Source: Bacteroidaceae bacterium
GTDB taxonomy: Bacteria > Bacteroidota > Bacteroidia > Bacteroidales > Bacteroidaceae
Assembly: GCA_016302965.1 (NCBI GenBank)
Contig: JAEDMP010000006.1
Span: 1 to 53,406, forward strand
Direction of reading: 5' to 3'
DNA: 53,406 bases
Part shown: positions 6,724 to 15,550 of the stretch, in pieces
Position numbering within the stretch: position 1 is the first letter of the stretch
Layout: every line of letters begins with the position of its first letter
Notes under the pieces: generated by a model
The model's database searches: none
Seen by the model: only the letters and a program-made list of their open reading frames with translations
What the model was told of the DNA's origin: nothing
Made by a program: the position numbers and the translations under genes

Positions 6724-8913
6724 ATGGCAAATTTAAGATTTCAGGTTGTAGAGGAGGCTTTCAAGAAGAAGCCACTCGAAGTAGAGGCTCCCAAAGAACG
6801 TCCCTACGAGTATTTCGGCAAATATGTCTTCAACAGAGAGAAGATGTACAAGTATCTGCCCAAGGATGTCTACGAGAAACTGGTCGACGTGATTGACAAT
6901 GGCGCACGCCTCGACCGTTCCATCGCCGACGCCGTGGCAGCCGGCATCAAGCAGTGGGCCGTAGAGAATGGTGTGACCCACTACACCCACTGGTTCCAGC
7001 CTCTGACCGAGGGCACCGCCGAGAAGCACGACTCCTTCATCGAACACGACTTCAAGGGTGGTATGGTTGAGGAATTTTCCGGCAAACTGCTCGTTCAGCA
7101 GGAACCCGACGCTTCTTCCTTCCCCTCCGGTGGTATCCGCAACACCTTCGAGGCACGCGGCTACTCAGCCTGGGATCCCACGTCGCCCGTCTTCATCATC
7201 GACGATACCCTTTGTATTCCCACCATCTTCATCTCCTATACCGGCGAGGCCCTCGACTACAAGGCTCCCCTGCTCCGCACCCTCCATGCCGTGAACGTGG
7301 CTGCCACTGAGGTCTGCAAGTATTTCTATGATGATGTGAAGAAGGTGCAGAGCAACCTCGGATGGGAACAGGAGTATTTCCTCGTTGACGAGGGTCTCTA
7401 TTCCACCCGTCCCGACCTGCTGCTCACCGGCCGCACCCTCATGGGTCACGACTCAGCCAAGAACCAGCAGATGGAAGACCACTATTTCGGCACCATCCCC
7501 GACCGTGTACAGGCCTTCATGAAGGATTTGGAAATCCGCGCCCTCGAACTGGGCATCCCCTGCAAGACCCGTCACAACGAGGTGGCTCCCAACCAGTTTG
7601 AGTTGGCTCCCATCTTCGAGGAGACCAACCTGGCCGTAGACCACAACATGCTGCTCATGTCGCTCATGAAGAAGGTGGCCCGCAAGCATGGCTTCCGCGC
7701 CCTGCTCCACGAGAAGCCCTTCGCCGGCATCAACGGTTCAGGTAAGCATAACAACTGGAGTCTTTCCACCGACACCGGTGTACTGCTCCACGCTCCTGGC
7801 AAGACTCCTGAAGACAACCTGCGTTTCGTCACCTTCATCGTGGAGACGCTGATGGGTGTTTACCGCCACAACGGTCTGCTCAAGGCCAGCATCATGAGTG
7901 CCACCAACGCCCACCGTCTGGGTGCCAACGAGGCTCCTCCCGCCATCATCTCCTCGTTCCTGGGCAAGCAGCTCACCGAACTGCTCGACCATATCGAGGC
8001 ATCCGACAACGAGACTCTCTTCAGCATGGCCGGCAAGCAGGGTATGAAGATGGATATCCCCGAGATTCCTGAACTGCTCATCGACAATACCGACCGCAAC
8101 CGCACTTCTCCCTTCGCCTTCACCGGCAACCGTTTCGAGTTCCGTGCCGTAGGTTCCGAGGCCAACTGCGCCTCAGCCATGACCGCCTTGAACGCAGCTG
8201 TAGCCGAGGCGCTGACCGACTTCAAGAAGCGTGTGGATGCTGAGATAGCCGCCGGCAAGGACCAGACTTCCGCCATCATCGACGTCCTGCGCCAAGACAT
8301 CAAGACCTGCAAGCCCATCCGCTTCGACGGCAACGGCTACAGCGACGAGTGGGTTGAGGAAGCCACCAAGCGCGGCCTCGACGTTGAGAAGAGTTGTCCC
8401 GTCATCTTCGAGCGTTATCTTGATGAGAGCAGCGTGAAGATGTTCGAAGACCTCGGCATCATGACCAGAAAGGAACTGGAGGCCCGCAATGAGGTGAAAT
8501 GGGAAACCTATACCAAGAAGATTCAGATTGAGGCCCGCGTCATGGGCGACCTCTCGATGAACCACATCATCCCTATTGCCACCCACTACCAGTCGATGCT
8601 GGTGAAGAACGTGCTCAACATGCGCAGCATCTATCCTGCCGACAAGGCCGACAAACTCTCAGAGCGCAACCTGAAGCTCATCGAGGAGATTGCCGAGCGC
8701 ACCCAGACCATCGAGCGCGGTGTGGAAGACCTTATCAACGCCCGCAAGGTAGCCAACAAGATCAGCAACGAGCACGAGAAGGCCATCGCCTACCATGATA
8801 CCGTGGCTCCCAAGATGGAGGAAATCAGATATCAGATCGACAAACTGGAACTGATTGTCGAGGATGACCTCTGGACACTGCCCAAATATCGTGAGCTGCT
8901 GTTCATCAGATAA
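6724..8913 (+). CDS. glnN: Glutamine synthetase type III
   Basis: Makes glutamine from glutamate, ammonia and ATP. At 729 residues it is the length of GSIII, well above the roughly 450 of GSI. The catalytic core contains EQEYFLVD, KTRHNEVAPNQFELAP and NGSGKHNNWSLS, which carry metal- and substrate-binding Glu, His and Arg residues. The long C-terminal extension typical of GSIII is present. GSIII is the common form in Bacteroidetes and is not known to be adenylylated, so control is expected at transcription. Its position near amtB-glnK and asnB supports an ammonium-assimilation cluster, comparable to arrangements known in rumen Prevotella. Confidence 0.97.
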   Translation: MANLRFQVVEEAFKKKPLEVEAPKERPYEYFGKYVFNREKMYKYLPKDVYEKLVDVIDNGARLDRSIADAVAAGIKQWAVENGVTHYTHWFQPLTEGTAEKHDSFIEHDFKGGMVEEFSGKLLVQQEPDASSFPSGGIRNTFEARGYSAWDPTSPVFIIDDTLCIPTIFISYTGEALDYKAPLLRTLHAVNVAATEVCKYFYDDVKKVQSNLGWEQEYFLVDEGLYSTRPDLLLTGRTLMGHDSAKNQQMEDHYFGTIPDRVQAFMKDLEIRALELGIPCKTRHNEVAPNQFELAPIFEETNLAVDHNMLLMSLMKKVARKHGFRALLHEKPFAGINGSGKHNNWSLSTDTGVLLHAPGKTPEDNLRFVTFIVETLMGVYRHNGLLKASIMSATNAHRLGANEAPPAIISSFLGKQLTELLDHIEASDNETLFSMAGKQGMKMDIPEIPELLIDNTDRNRTSPFAFTGNRFEFRAVGSEANCASAMTALNAAVAEALTDFKKRVDAEIAAGKDQTSAIIDVLRQDIKTCKPIRFDGNGYSDEWVEEATKRGLDVEKSCPVIFERYLDESSVKMFEDLGIMTRKELEARNEVKWETYTKKIQIEARVMGDLSMNHIIPIATHYQSMLVKNVLNMRSIYPADKADKLSERNLKLIEEIAERTQTIERGVEDLINARKVANKISNEHEKAIAYHDTVAPKMEEIRYQIDKLELIVEDDLWTLPKYRELLFIR

Positions 8914-9081
8914 TAGAAAAAACAATGTTATTTTCGGACAATCTATTTCTTTTTTTGGTTGTTTGAAGTTTGCGACGGGGAATAGCTGTGAAGTTGTTCC
9001 TCGTTTTTTGTACATATCCACAGTTCCAGCCTTGAAAATTGTTAAAAAACATCCGTCTCCCGGTAACAATATGGCTGATTG

Positions 9082-9114
9082 TTTGGTTCAGCCAAAAGAA
9101 GTTTGTAACTTTGC
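9082..9114 (+). promoter_or_regulatory. Promoter of the lipoprotein gene at 9182
   Basis: TTTG at 9082-9085 and TAACTTTGC at 9106-9114 with a 20-base spacer match the Bacteroidetes consensus closely. The start codon is about 60 bases past the likely transcription start. The rest of the 268-base gap after glnN shows nothing else recognisable. Confidence 0.75.
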
Positions 9115-9181
9115 GCACAGCCCTCAACGGCGAGACTCATACTTATCCTTAGAAAGATTCCAAAACCATCAACCATCCGAT

Positions 9182-9739
9182 ATGAAACAAAAACAAACCC
9201 TCCTGACAGCCGCCCTGGCTCTCCTGCTCTCGGCCTGCTCCACTACCAAGACCGTCACCCCAGCCCCTGAGCCTCCCGCTGCGGAAGAAACGGCTCCTGT
9301 AGTTTCACTTCCCATCGTGGCTCCCAACACCGAGTTCGTGAGCATCGCCGAAGCCATCTCCCTGCTCAGTCACCCGGAGGAAGCCTCCGCACTGGCCAAG
9401 AAATACGGCTACAAATCCGTCAGCCCCTACGCCGTCTATCGGCTCGATGTATATAAAGAGATGCTCTACAAAAACTGCCGCCCCGCCAAGACGGTGGGCA
9501 GCAGTATGTATGAAGACACGCCCAAGCCTCTTCGCAAGGGCACTTCGAGTTATGTAGCTATCAAGGAAGATATCACCATTGGTGTCTTCAATGCAGCCGC
9601 CTACGGTAACCTTGTCCAGCAACTGTCCGCAGCCGGCTTCACGTTGGTGAGCGACGGCCACGAACAGGAGTATTCAAACGGTACGGTCACCGCCTACTGT
9701 TACGAGGCACGGAAGACCGTACGTTTGGAGAAGAACTGA
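9182..9739 (+). CDS. Lipoprotein of unknown function
   Basis: A 185-residue protein with a clear lipoprotein signal: charged MKQKQ, hydrophobic core, and lipobox LLSAC. A short Pro/Ala/Glu-rich linker follows (about residues 25-40), then a globular region. The ATG at 9182 is chosen because it gives the signal peptide and lies just downstream of a good promoter; a longer in-frame start has no such support. No domain was recognised. It stands alone between glnN and the convergent PUL, with only 40 bases to the last PUL gene. Confidence 0.85.
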   Translation: MKQKQTLLTAALALLLSACSTTKTVTPAPEPPAAEETAPVVSLPIVAPNTEFVSIAEAISLLSHPEEASALAKKYGYKSVSPYAVYRLDVYKEMLYKNCRPAKTVGSSMYEDTPKPLRKGTSSYVAIKEDITIGVFNAAAYGNLVQQLSAAGFTLVSDGHEQEYSNGTVTAYCYEARKTVRLEKN

Positions 9740-9779
9740 CAGCCAGTTACGATTCCTGACAAGCGTGTGGTAAAAGTGA

Positions 9780-10661
9780 TTACCTCAACACCTTCACGAC
9801 ACGCTTGCCCTCTTTTTTCAGACAAACCTGTCCCGCCTGAGGAGCAGTCAGACGCATACCGTTCAGACCGTAATATTCCGTATGTCCTACAGGAGCAACC
9901 TGGGCTGCATCAATGCCCGAGGCCGTATGCTCCGCAATGGAGATGGTCATGCCAACTACATCAACGGTGATGTCGTAGGTACCGGCCTGCTGGATATTCC
10001 ACTTGTTGTCATCACCTCCAAACACCATTTTGTGCTCATCGGTCACATCACGCAGATAGAAAGTCTGTCCCCAACCCGTGTGCTTGTTGACGGCAAACTT
10101 CAGTTCACCCTCCACCAAGTCGGCAGTGGCCTTGAAGACCACGGGGTTCGAAGCGTCGGCCGTCAGCATCACGCCATCTCCGATGCTCCATCCTCCAGGA
10201 GTGGCCGAACCCACCATCCAGAGGGCCGTATGATTCACGGCATTGGTCTGGTACGCTGACTTGGTCACCACAATGGTCTTGGCAGCAAGGTCGCAGACGA
10301 TGTCGTAGTTGGCGGTCTGGCTCACACGGAACTGCTTGTCATTGCTATTCTCATCGGTAGAGACGAGAGCAGCAGCTTCACCCTCGCTGAGGGTCACATC
10401 ATTGTCGCCGGCACGATATTCCAGGTTTCCCCAATCCGTTGTAGTCAGGAACTTGAAAGTGCCTGTCTCCTTGAGTTGCACAGTGGCCTTGAACACGTCG
10501 GGTTCAGACTCATTGTTCAGCATGACGACACTGTTGTCAATCGACCAGCCTCCCCAAACAGCCTCACCCACAATCAGCAGACGGTCAGCTGCATGGGCTG
10601 TCAGCACACAGGTAGCCAAGGCTACACAACTCAGCAATCTTTTCAATACATTCTTTTTCAT
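9780..10661 (-). CDS. SusE/SusF-like secreted protein with a C-terminal sorting-like tail
   Basis: About 293 residues with a type I signal peptide (cleavage near AHA-AD) and no lipobox. It carries two SusE/F-type repeats: LLIVGEAVWGGWSIDNS from about residue 28 and LWMVGSATPGGWSIGDG from about 147. The same glycan-binding repeat occurs three times in the protein at 14342-15526. The last 30 residues (EYYGLNGMRLTAP, then CLKKEGKRVVKVLR) resemble the short C-terminal motif common on exported Prevotella proteins and may be a type IX sorting signal. It is the last gene of the PUL. The start could also be two codons (10667) or ten codons earlier. Confidence 0.8.
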   Translation of the reverse strand: MKKNVLKRLLSCVALATCVLTAHAADRLLIVGEAVWGGWSIDNSVVMLNNESEPDVFKATVQLKETGTFKFLTTTDWGNLEYRAGDNDVTLSEGEAAALVSTDENSNDKQFRVSQTANYDIVCDLAAKTIVVTKSAYQTNAVNHTALWMVGSATPGGWSIGDGVMLTADASNPVVFKATADLVEGELKFAVNKHTGWGQTFYLRDVTDEHKMVFGGDDNKWNIQQAGTYDITVDVVGMTISIAEHTASGIDAAQVAPVGHTEYYGLNGMRLTAPQAGQVCLKKEGKRVVKVLR

Positions 10662-10719
10662 TGTCATAAAGGTTTTAGAATTATTATTCATTTTGTATAC
10701 ATAAACTTTCGTCCGTGAA

Positions 10720-12843
10720 TCAGTTGACCGGTCGGATGCTGACGGCATAACCGCCACCACGAGCCGCCTTGAGTTTCAGGGTACTCTTGCTGGTCACCTT
10801 GCACTTGCTGATGGTATAGGCTTGAGGATTTTTCTGATAGTCGGCATCCTTGGCATCAGCATAGATGGTCGCCTCATACTTGCGACCCTTGTCGAGGAAA
10901 TCGAGCTTGACTACCGACAGATGTCCGTTCTCACCGGCCGTACAGCCCATAAACCAATCGTCAGAGCCCTTGGCCTTGCGTGCAATCGTAATGTATTGTC
11001 CCGGCTCGGCTTCGAGATAACGGCTCTCATCCCAGTCGATGGCCACATCCTTGATAAACTGGAAGGCATCCATATACTTCTCATAGTTCTCGGGAAGGTC
11101 GGCAGCCATCTGCAGCGGGCTGTACATGGTCACATAGAGGGCAAGCTGACGGGCAAGCGTCGAGTTGATATGGTGATGTTTGCCGGGATCCACCTTGTTC
11201 ATGTCCCCTTCGAGAATACCGGGCGTATAGTCCATCGGACCACCCTGCAGACGCGTAAAGGGCAGCACCGTGGTATGGAAAGCCTTGTTGCCGGCAAACG
11301 ACTCATACTCGGTTCCTCTTGCCGACTCATTGCCGATGAGGTTGGGATAGGTGCGGCACAGACCGGTGGGACGTGTTGCCTCATGGGCATTGACCATGAT
11401 ATGATGCTTGGCAGCCTCGGTCACACAGTAGAGGTAATGGTTGTTCATCCACTGGCCGTAATGATGCTCCCCTCTCGGGATGATATTGCCCACATAACCG
11501 CTCTTCACGGAGTTGTAGCCATACTGGTCCATCAGGCGGTAGGCCTTGTCGAGGTGTCGCTCATAATTGCGCACCGACGAAGAGGTCTCATGGTGCATCA
11601 TCAGTCTTACACCCTTGGCGTGAGCATAGTCGTTGAGTACCTTGATATCAAAGTCGGGATAGGGTGTCGTGAAGTCAAACACATAATCCTTGCTGTGTCC
11701 GAACCAGTCTTCCCATCCGATATTCCATCCCTCAACCAGCACCTGTGAGAAGCCGTGTTCGGCAGCGAAGTCGATATAGCGTCTCACATTGGCATTGTTG
11801 GCAGGATGGTTGCCGTGGGGTTTCACTTTGGAGTAGTCGGTGATGCCGAGATGCACTGAGGGCAGGTCGTTGGTATAGGACCATGCCTTGCCGCCGCCAA
11901 TCATCTCCCACCATACACCGATATATTTCACGGGCTTGATCCACGACGTATCGGTATACTTGCAAGGCTCATTGAGATTGAGAATCAGGCGAGAGGCCAA
12001 CACCTTGCGTGCATCGTCCACCACCATCACTGTGCGCCAGGGAGTGGAACAGGGTGTCTGGCAGTGCGCCATATTCCCCTGTGCATCGGGGGTGAGTTGC
12101 GAACGGAACACGAAGTTCTTGTCGTCGAGGTCGAGGTGCATACACGAGTAGTCCACCAGTGCTGCCTCATGGATATTCAGATAGAGGCCGTCGGCCGTCT
12201 TCATCTGCAGCGAGGTCTGCACGCCTGTGGGCGAGAAGAAGGTCTGCGAGGCATTGTCGCATTTGGCCGCTTCCATCAGTCCCCTGATTTCAGACAGTTT
12301 CGACTCCGTATAGTCATACTCCTGGGTGTCATAATCGCCGGGAATCCACCAGGCGGTATGGTCGCCTGTCATGGCAAATTCAGTGTGCTCAGCCTTCACT
12401 ACGAAATAGGGCAGGAACTGCTGCTGGGGGAACTCATAACGGAAACCGACACCATCATCATAGACACGGAACCGGAGGTTCATATAGCGTCCGTTGGATG
12501 GTTTCTCCATCTCTACGAACAGTTCGTTGTAATGGTTCCTGATTTCCTTCTCCTCGCCCCAGACAGGTTGCCAGGTCTCATCAAACGTTGAGGTGGAAGT
12601 GCGGTTGATGCGGAACTGGTCCATCAGCGAGTTCTCCTCGTTGAGTTCGATGCCGAGACGGCTCTGTTTGACCACAGCCTTTCCTTTATAGTCGATTTGG
12701 TAGGTAGGCACGCCCTGCTCCGTCAGAGCGAAGCTGACACGGAGGTTTCCGTCGGGTGATGTAACCGTCTGTGCGGGGGCAGCCACGAAGGCTGCCAACG
12801 CACAGAAAGCCATCAGAACTTGTTTTCTGATTGATTGAATCAT
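10720..12843 (-). CDS. Glycoside hydrolase family 97, SusB-type alpha-glucosidase
   Basis: A 707-residue exported enzyme (signal peptide ending near APAQ) that should release glucose from alpha-glucosides in the periplasm. The core has HHETSSSVRNYE, VKSGYVGNIIPRGEHHYG, NAHEATRPTG and NESARGTEYE. Glu419, Glu488 and Glu512 have the same spacing (69 and 24) as catalytic Glu439, Glu508 and Glu532 of Bacteroides SusB. The VKSGY segment lacks the Asp nucleophile of retaining GH97 alpha-galactosidases, so an inverting alpha-glucosidase is favoured. It follows the clan GH-D enzyme by 32 bases in the PUL operon. Confidence 0.93.
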   Translation of the reverse strand: MIQSIRKQVLMAFCALAAFVAAPAQTVTSPDGNLRVSFALTEQGVPTYQIDYKGKAVVKQSRLGIELNEENSLMDQFRINRTSTSTFDETWQPVWGEEKEIRNHYNELFVEMEKPSNGRYMNLRFRVYDDGVGFRYEFPQQQFLPYFVVKAEHTEFAMTGDHTAWWIPGDYDTQEYDYTESKLSEIRGLMEAAKCDNASQTFFSPTGVQTSLQMKTADGLYLNIHEAALVDYSCMHLDLDDKNFVFRSQLTPDAQGNMAHCQTPCSTPWRTVMVVDDARKVLASRLILNLNEPCKYTDTSWIKPVKYIGVWWEMIGGGKAWSYTNDLPSVHLGITDYSKVKPHGNHPANNANVRRYIDFAAEHGFSQVLVEGWNIGWEDWFGHSKDYVFDFTTPYPDFDIKVLNDYAHAKGVRLMMHHETSSSVRNYERHLDKAYRLMDQYGYNSVKSGYVGNIIPRGEHHYGQWMNNHYLYCVTEAAKHHIMVNAHEATRPTGLCRTYPNLIGNESARGTEYESFAGNKAFHTTVLPFTRLQGGPMDYTPGILEGDMNKVDPGKHHHINSTLARQLALYVTMYSPLQMAADLPENYEKYMDAFQFIKDVAIDWDESRYLEAEPGQYITIARKAKGSDDWFMGCTAGENGHLSVVKLDFLDKGRKYEATIYADAKDADYQKNPQAYTISKCKVTSKSTLKLKAARGGGYAVSIRPVN

Positions 12844-12875
12844 ACTTATAACTAACTTGATATGGATGTGTGTGT

Positions 12876-14291
12876 TTATTTCTTCAGTCTCACGATTTTG
12901 CAGCCATGGGCAGGCACAACGGCATTGACACTGGAGGCCGTTCCCTCGTCGGCATGTTTCCAGAGGTCACGCACCTTCCACTCGCCCTCGATACCCAGTT
13001 CCTTGAACGAGACGGCCACCGTGGCGGCATTGTCGCTGCGGTTGAACAGTCCGACTACATAGTCGCCATTGGTCATCTGTCCATACCAGATTTCGTTCTT
13101 TTTGTTGCCCAACTTGTCGCTCAGGGGTTTGCCCACAAAGCCGTCCTTGTTGAGTTCCAGCAACTCGCTGTTGGTGTAGAACTTGGTGTTGTCGCCAATC
13201 GTGTTGTACTGGTCGGCAGCAGCCACTGGTCCGCCAGCCATCAACTGCAAGGAGATTTCGGTCTGCTTCTCGGCATCGGTGTCAAACTTGTTCAGGCGCA
13301 CGAAGTCACCGTCGAGAATCACCTTGTTGCGTCCGGCGATATGCGACCAGTAGACGAAGCCGTCAAACTGGTTGTTGCAGTTGGGCCAGCTGGTATATGA
13401 TTTGCCCTTGTCCTGGGCTGAGCAGTGCCACCAGCCACCGCCACCCGTATCGCAAACGATGCGCACCATATTGCCATAGCGTGCCTCCACCTCGGCATCA
13501 TTGAACATGTGGGGCATGACCAGCGAAGTGAAAATGCCGTATTTCTTGGCTGCCTCGGCGATATAGGCCATGGCACGGGCATAACTCTCACGGCCATAGC
13601 CACGGCCAACGATACCCATACCTCGGTCCTTGCCGTCCTCATACCAGGAGAGGAAGTCCATGCGGATAAAGTCTACACCGAGATTCTTGTAGTGCTTGAA
13701 GAATCCGTCGATATATTCCTTGCATCCGGGATTCTCAGCCACCGCCCAATGGAACCAGGTATCCTGTACACCGGGGTTCTGAACCTCCGTCTTACCATCA
13801 TAATAGAGGTCGGCAAAGGTATAGTTGGTTCCTTCAATCTTGGTCTCACGGGGACCGTGAATCCAGAGCGGGTTGTCATACACGCCGAGTTTCAGTCCCT
13901 TGGCCTTGCATTTGGCCACCAGGTCTTTCAGCGAGATGGAGCCATACTGGGTCATGTAGCCCGAGGCATCGGTGGAGAGCATGGCGATGAAACCGTCGGT
14001 GCAGATCATGTCATAGCCGTAGGGCTTGAGGTCGGTAGCCACAAAGTCGATCATCTTGTCCCACTCGTCGGGCGTAATGTCGATGGTGGAGACACCCTGG
14101 CGCTCCTGTTCGTAGCAGTATTCATACACGCTCCAGTAGAGCGGTGCCTTCACGTTGTCATGGATGCCCTCAACGATGGGCAGTTCGGGCAGCTCCTGTT
14201 TGGGAGGATATTTCATCTCCACATCGTCCTTGCATGAGCCGAAGAGGGCCGCTGCCGCAAGGGCTATAGTCATCAATGTCATATTTTTCAT
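12876..14291 (-). CDS. Clan GH-D (GH27/36-like) glycoside hydrolase lipoprotein
   Basis: A 471-residue lipoprotein (lipobox LFGSC, Cys20) with a TIM-barrel glycosidase fold. The nucleophile is probably Asp212 in VDFIRMDFLSW, matching the KxD strand of GH27/36. The acid/base is probably Asp281 in RIVCDTGGGGWW. The MAGGPVAAADQ segment and the C-terminal beta-sandwich (VVGLFNRSDN, VRDLWKHADEG, VPAHGCKIVRL) are typical of GH27. Alpha-galactosidase is the usual activity. An alpha-glucan-acting member such as isomaltodextranase is possible, because the operon partner is a SusB-type alpha-glucosidase. Surface or periplasmic anchoring is inferred from the lipobox. Confidence 0.78.
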   Translation of the reverse strand: MKNMTLMTIALAAAALFGSCKDDVEMKYPPKQELPELPIVEGIHDNVKAPLYWSVYEYCYEQERQGVSTIDITPDEWDKMIDFVATDLKPYGYDMICTDGFIAMLSTDASGYMTQYGSISLKDLVAKCKAKGLKLGVYDNPLWIHGPRETKIEGTNYTFADLYYDGKTEVQNPGVQDTWFHWAVAENPGCKEYIDGFFKHYKNLGVDFIRMDFLSWYEDGKDRGMGIVGRGYGRESYARAMAYIAEAAKKYGIFTSLVMPHMFNDAEVEARYGNMVRIVCDTGGGGWWHCSAQDKGKSYTSWPNCNNQFDGFVYWSHIAGRNKVILDGDFVRLNKFDTDAEKQTEISLQLMAGGPVAAADQYNTIGDNTKFYTNSELLELNKDGFVGKPLSDKLGNKKNEIWYGQMTNGDYVVGLFNRSDNAATVAVSFKELGIEGEWKVRDLWKHADEGTASSVNAVVPAHGCKIVRLKK

Positions 14292-14341
14292 GTTCAGTAA
14301 TGGTAATTGATTTGGGTGAATCAGAAGGTTTGGCACCTTCG

Positions 14342-15526
14342 TTAGATTTTCTCTACGGCAATGGTCCATGCCTTGAGGTTGAAGGTCAAGCGGTATTTGC
14401 CAGCCTCCTTCACATGCCACTTGTCATCAGGAGCGGTGGTGAAGACGAAGTCGGTGGCAGAAACGCCGGCTGCGGTGATGTCTACCTCGGCTGACGAGGG
14501 GCGCAGGAAGGGACAAGAGAAGGTGCCGTCCTGTACCAGACAAGCCTTCATGTCGCCCGTCACGAGTTCGCCCTCCCAGGTGAACACGTATTTGTCGTTG
14601 GCATCGCGGCTAAAGGCGGTGGCATTGTCCATGCTCCATCCGCCGGGCGTGGCATCGCCGATGATGAAGAGGGTTTCGGTCTCAATCGGGTCTTTCTTCA
14701 CCTCCACCGCACCGAGATATTCGGCCTGGATGGTCCAATGCTCGAGGTCAAGCGTCAGACGGTAGTTGCCGGCATCGGCCACCTTCCACTTGTTGTCAGG
14801 ACCGGTGGTGAATACAAATTCGCTGCTCTCCACACCATCCTTGCCGATCTTGCAGTCGCCGAAGGTCGGACGGATAAAGGGTACGTCCCAACTGCCTTTC
14901 TCCAAACAGGCTTTCATCTCTCCGGCCTTCAGTTCGCCCTCATACTCAAAGATGTACTTCGACTTCTGGGTCAACTGGGTGGGGTTGTTGTTGTCCCATC
15001 CGTTGGGGGTGGCGTCACCGAGCATATACACCGCTTCGGCTTCAAGCGGTTCGATGACGGGCGCATCGTTCTCACCAAGATATTCGGTCGACATGGTCCA
15101 GTTGCGCAGGTCGAAGGTCAAGCGGTATTTGGCAGCGTATGTCACCCTCCATTTGTTGTCGGGGTCACCGGCGTGCATGATAAACTTCTGGTTGGAGATA
15201 TTGGTCTTGGAGATTTCCGTACCATTGTTCTCTGGGCGGATAAAGGGAGCGTCCCAACTGCCCGTGGTCAGACAGAGCTTCACCTCGCCGGCATAGAGCG
15301 ACCCTTCCCAACTGAAGACCAGCGCATCATCGGCCGAGGGCTGCAGGGGCGTGGGGTTGCCGATATCCCAGCCGTTGGGGGTGGCATCACCCACCATAAA
15401 GAGTGAACTGGTCTTGATAGGCAGGTCACCATCAATGATGATGGGCTGCTGTTCCTCGCCGCATCCCGTGAGACAGAGCATCGTCCACAAGGCGGCAAGA
15501 GCGGAAAATATTTTTGTCATTTTCAT
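14342..15526 (-). CDS. SusE/SusF-like outer-membrane glycan-binding lipoprotein
   Basis: A 394-residue lipoprotein (lipobox LTGC, Cys22) made of three tandem homologous modules of about 115 residues. They start at FMVGDATPNGWDIGNPT (about 43), YMLGDATPNGWDNNNPT (about 168) and FIIGDATPGGWSMDNAT (about 285). Each ends with YRLTFDLRNWTM or a close variant. Such modules bind starch-like glycans on the cell surface in SusE and SusF. It lies 24 bases after SusD in the operon, the usual position. Confidence 0.88.
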   Translation of the reverse strand: MKMTKIFSALAALWTMLCLTGCGEEQQPIIIDGDLPIKTSSLFMVGDATPNGWDIGNPTPLQPSADDALVFSWEGSLYAGEVKLCLTTGSWDAPFIRPENNGTEISKTNISNQKFIMHAGDPDNKWRVTYAAKYRLTFDLRNWTMSTEYLGENDAPVIEPLEAEAVYMLGDATPNGWDNNNPTQLTQKSKYIFEYEGELKAGEMKACLEKGSWDVPFIRPTFGDCKIGKDGVESSEFVFTTGPDNKWKVADAGNYRLTLDLEHWTIQAEYLGAVEVKKDPIETETLFIIGDATPGGWSMDNATAFSRDANDKYVFTWEGELVTGDMKACLVQDGTFSCPFLRPSSAEVDITAAGVSATDFVFTTAPDDKWHVKEAGKYRLTFNLKAWTIAVEKI

Positions 15527-15550
15527 AATCGAATGCTTTATTGGTTTACC

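Noticed and set aside
8855..9181. N-terminal extension of the lipoprotein at 9182
   Set aside because: It would bury the signal peptide and start upstream of the well-matched promoter at 9082-9114.
10720..12843. GH97 as a retaining alpha-galactosidase
   Set aside because: The Asp nucleophile position of retaining members reads VKSGY, while the three Glu residues of inverting SusB are kept with identical spacing.
12876..14291. GH66 dextranase
   Set aside because: The length is too short and the C-terminal NRSDN/VRDLWKH/VPAHG pattern belongs to GH27/36-like enzymes.
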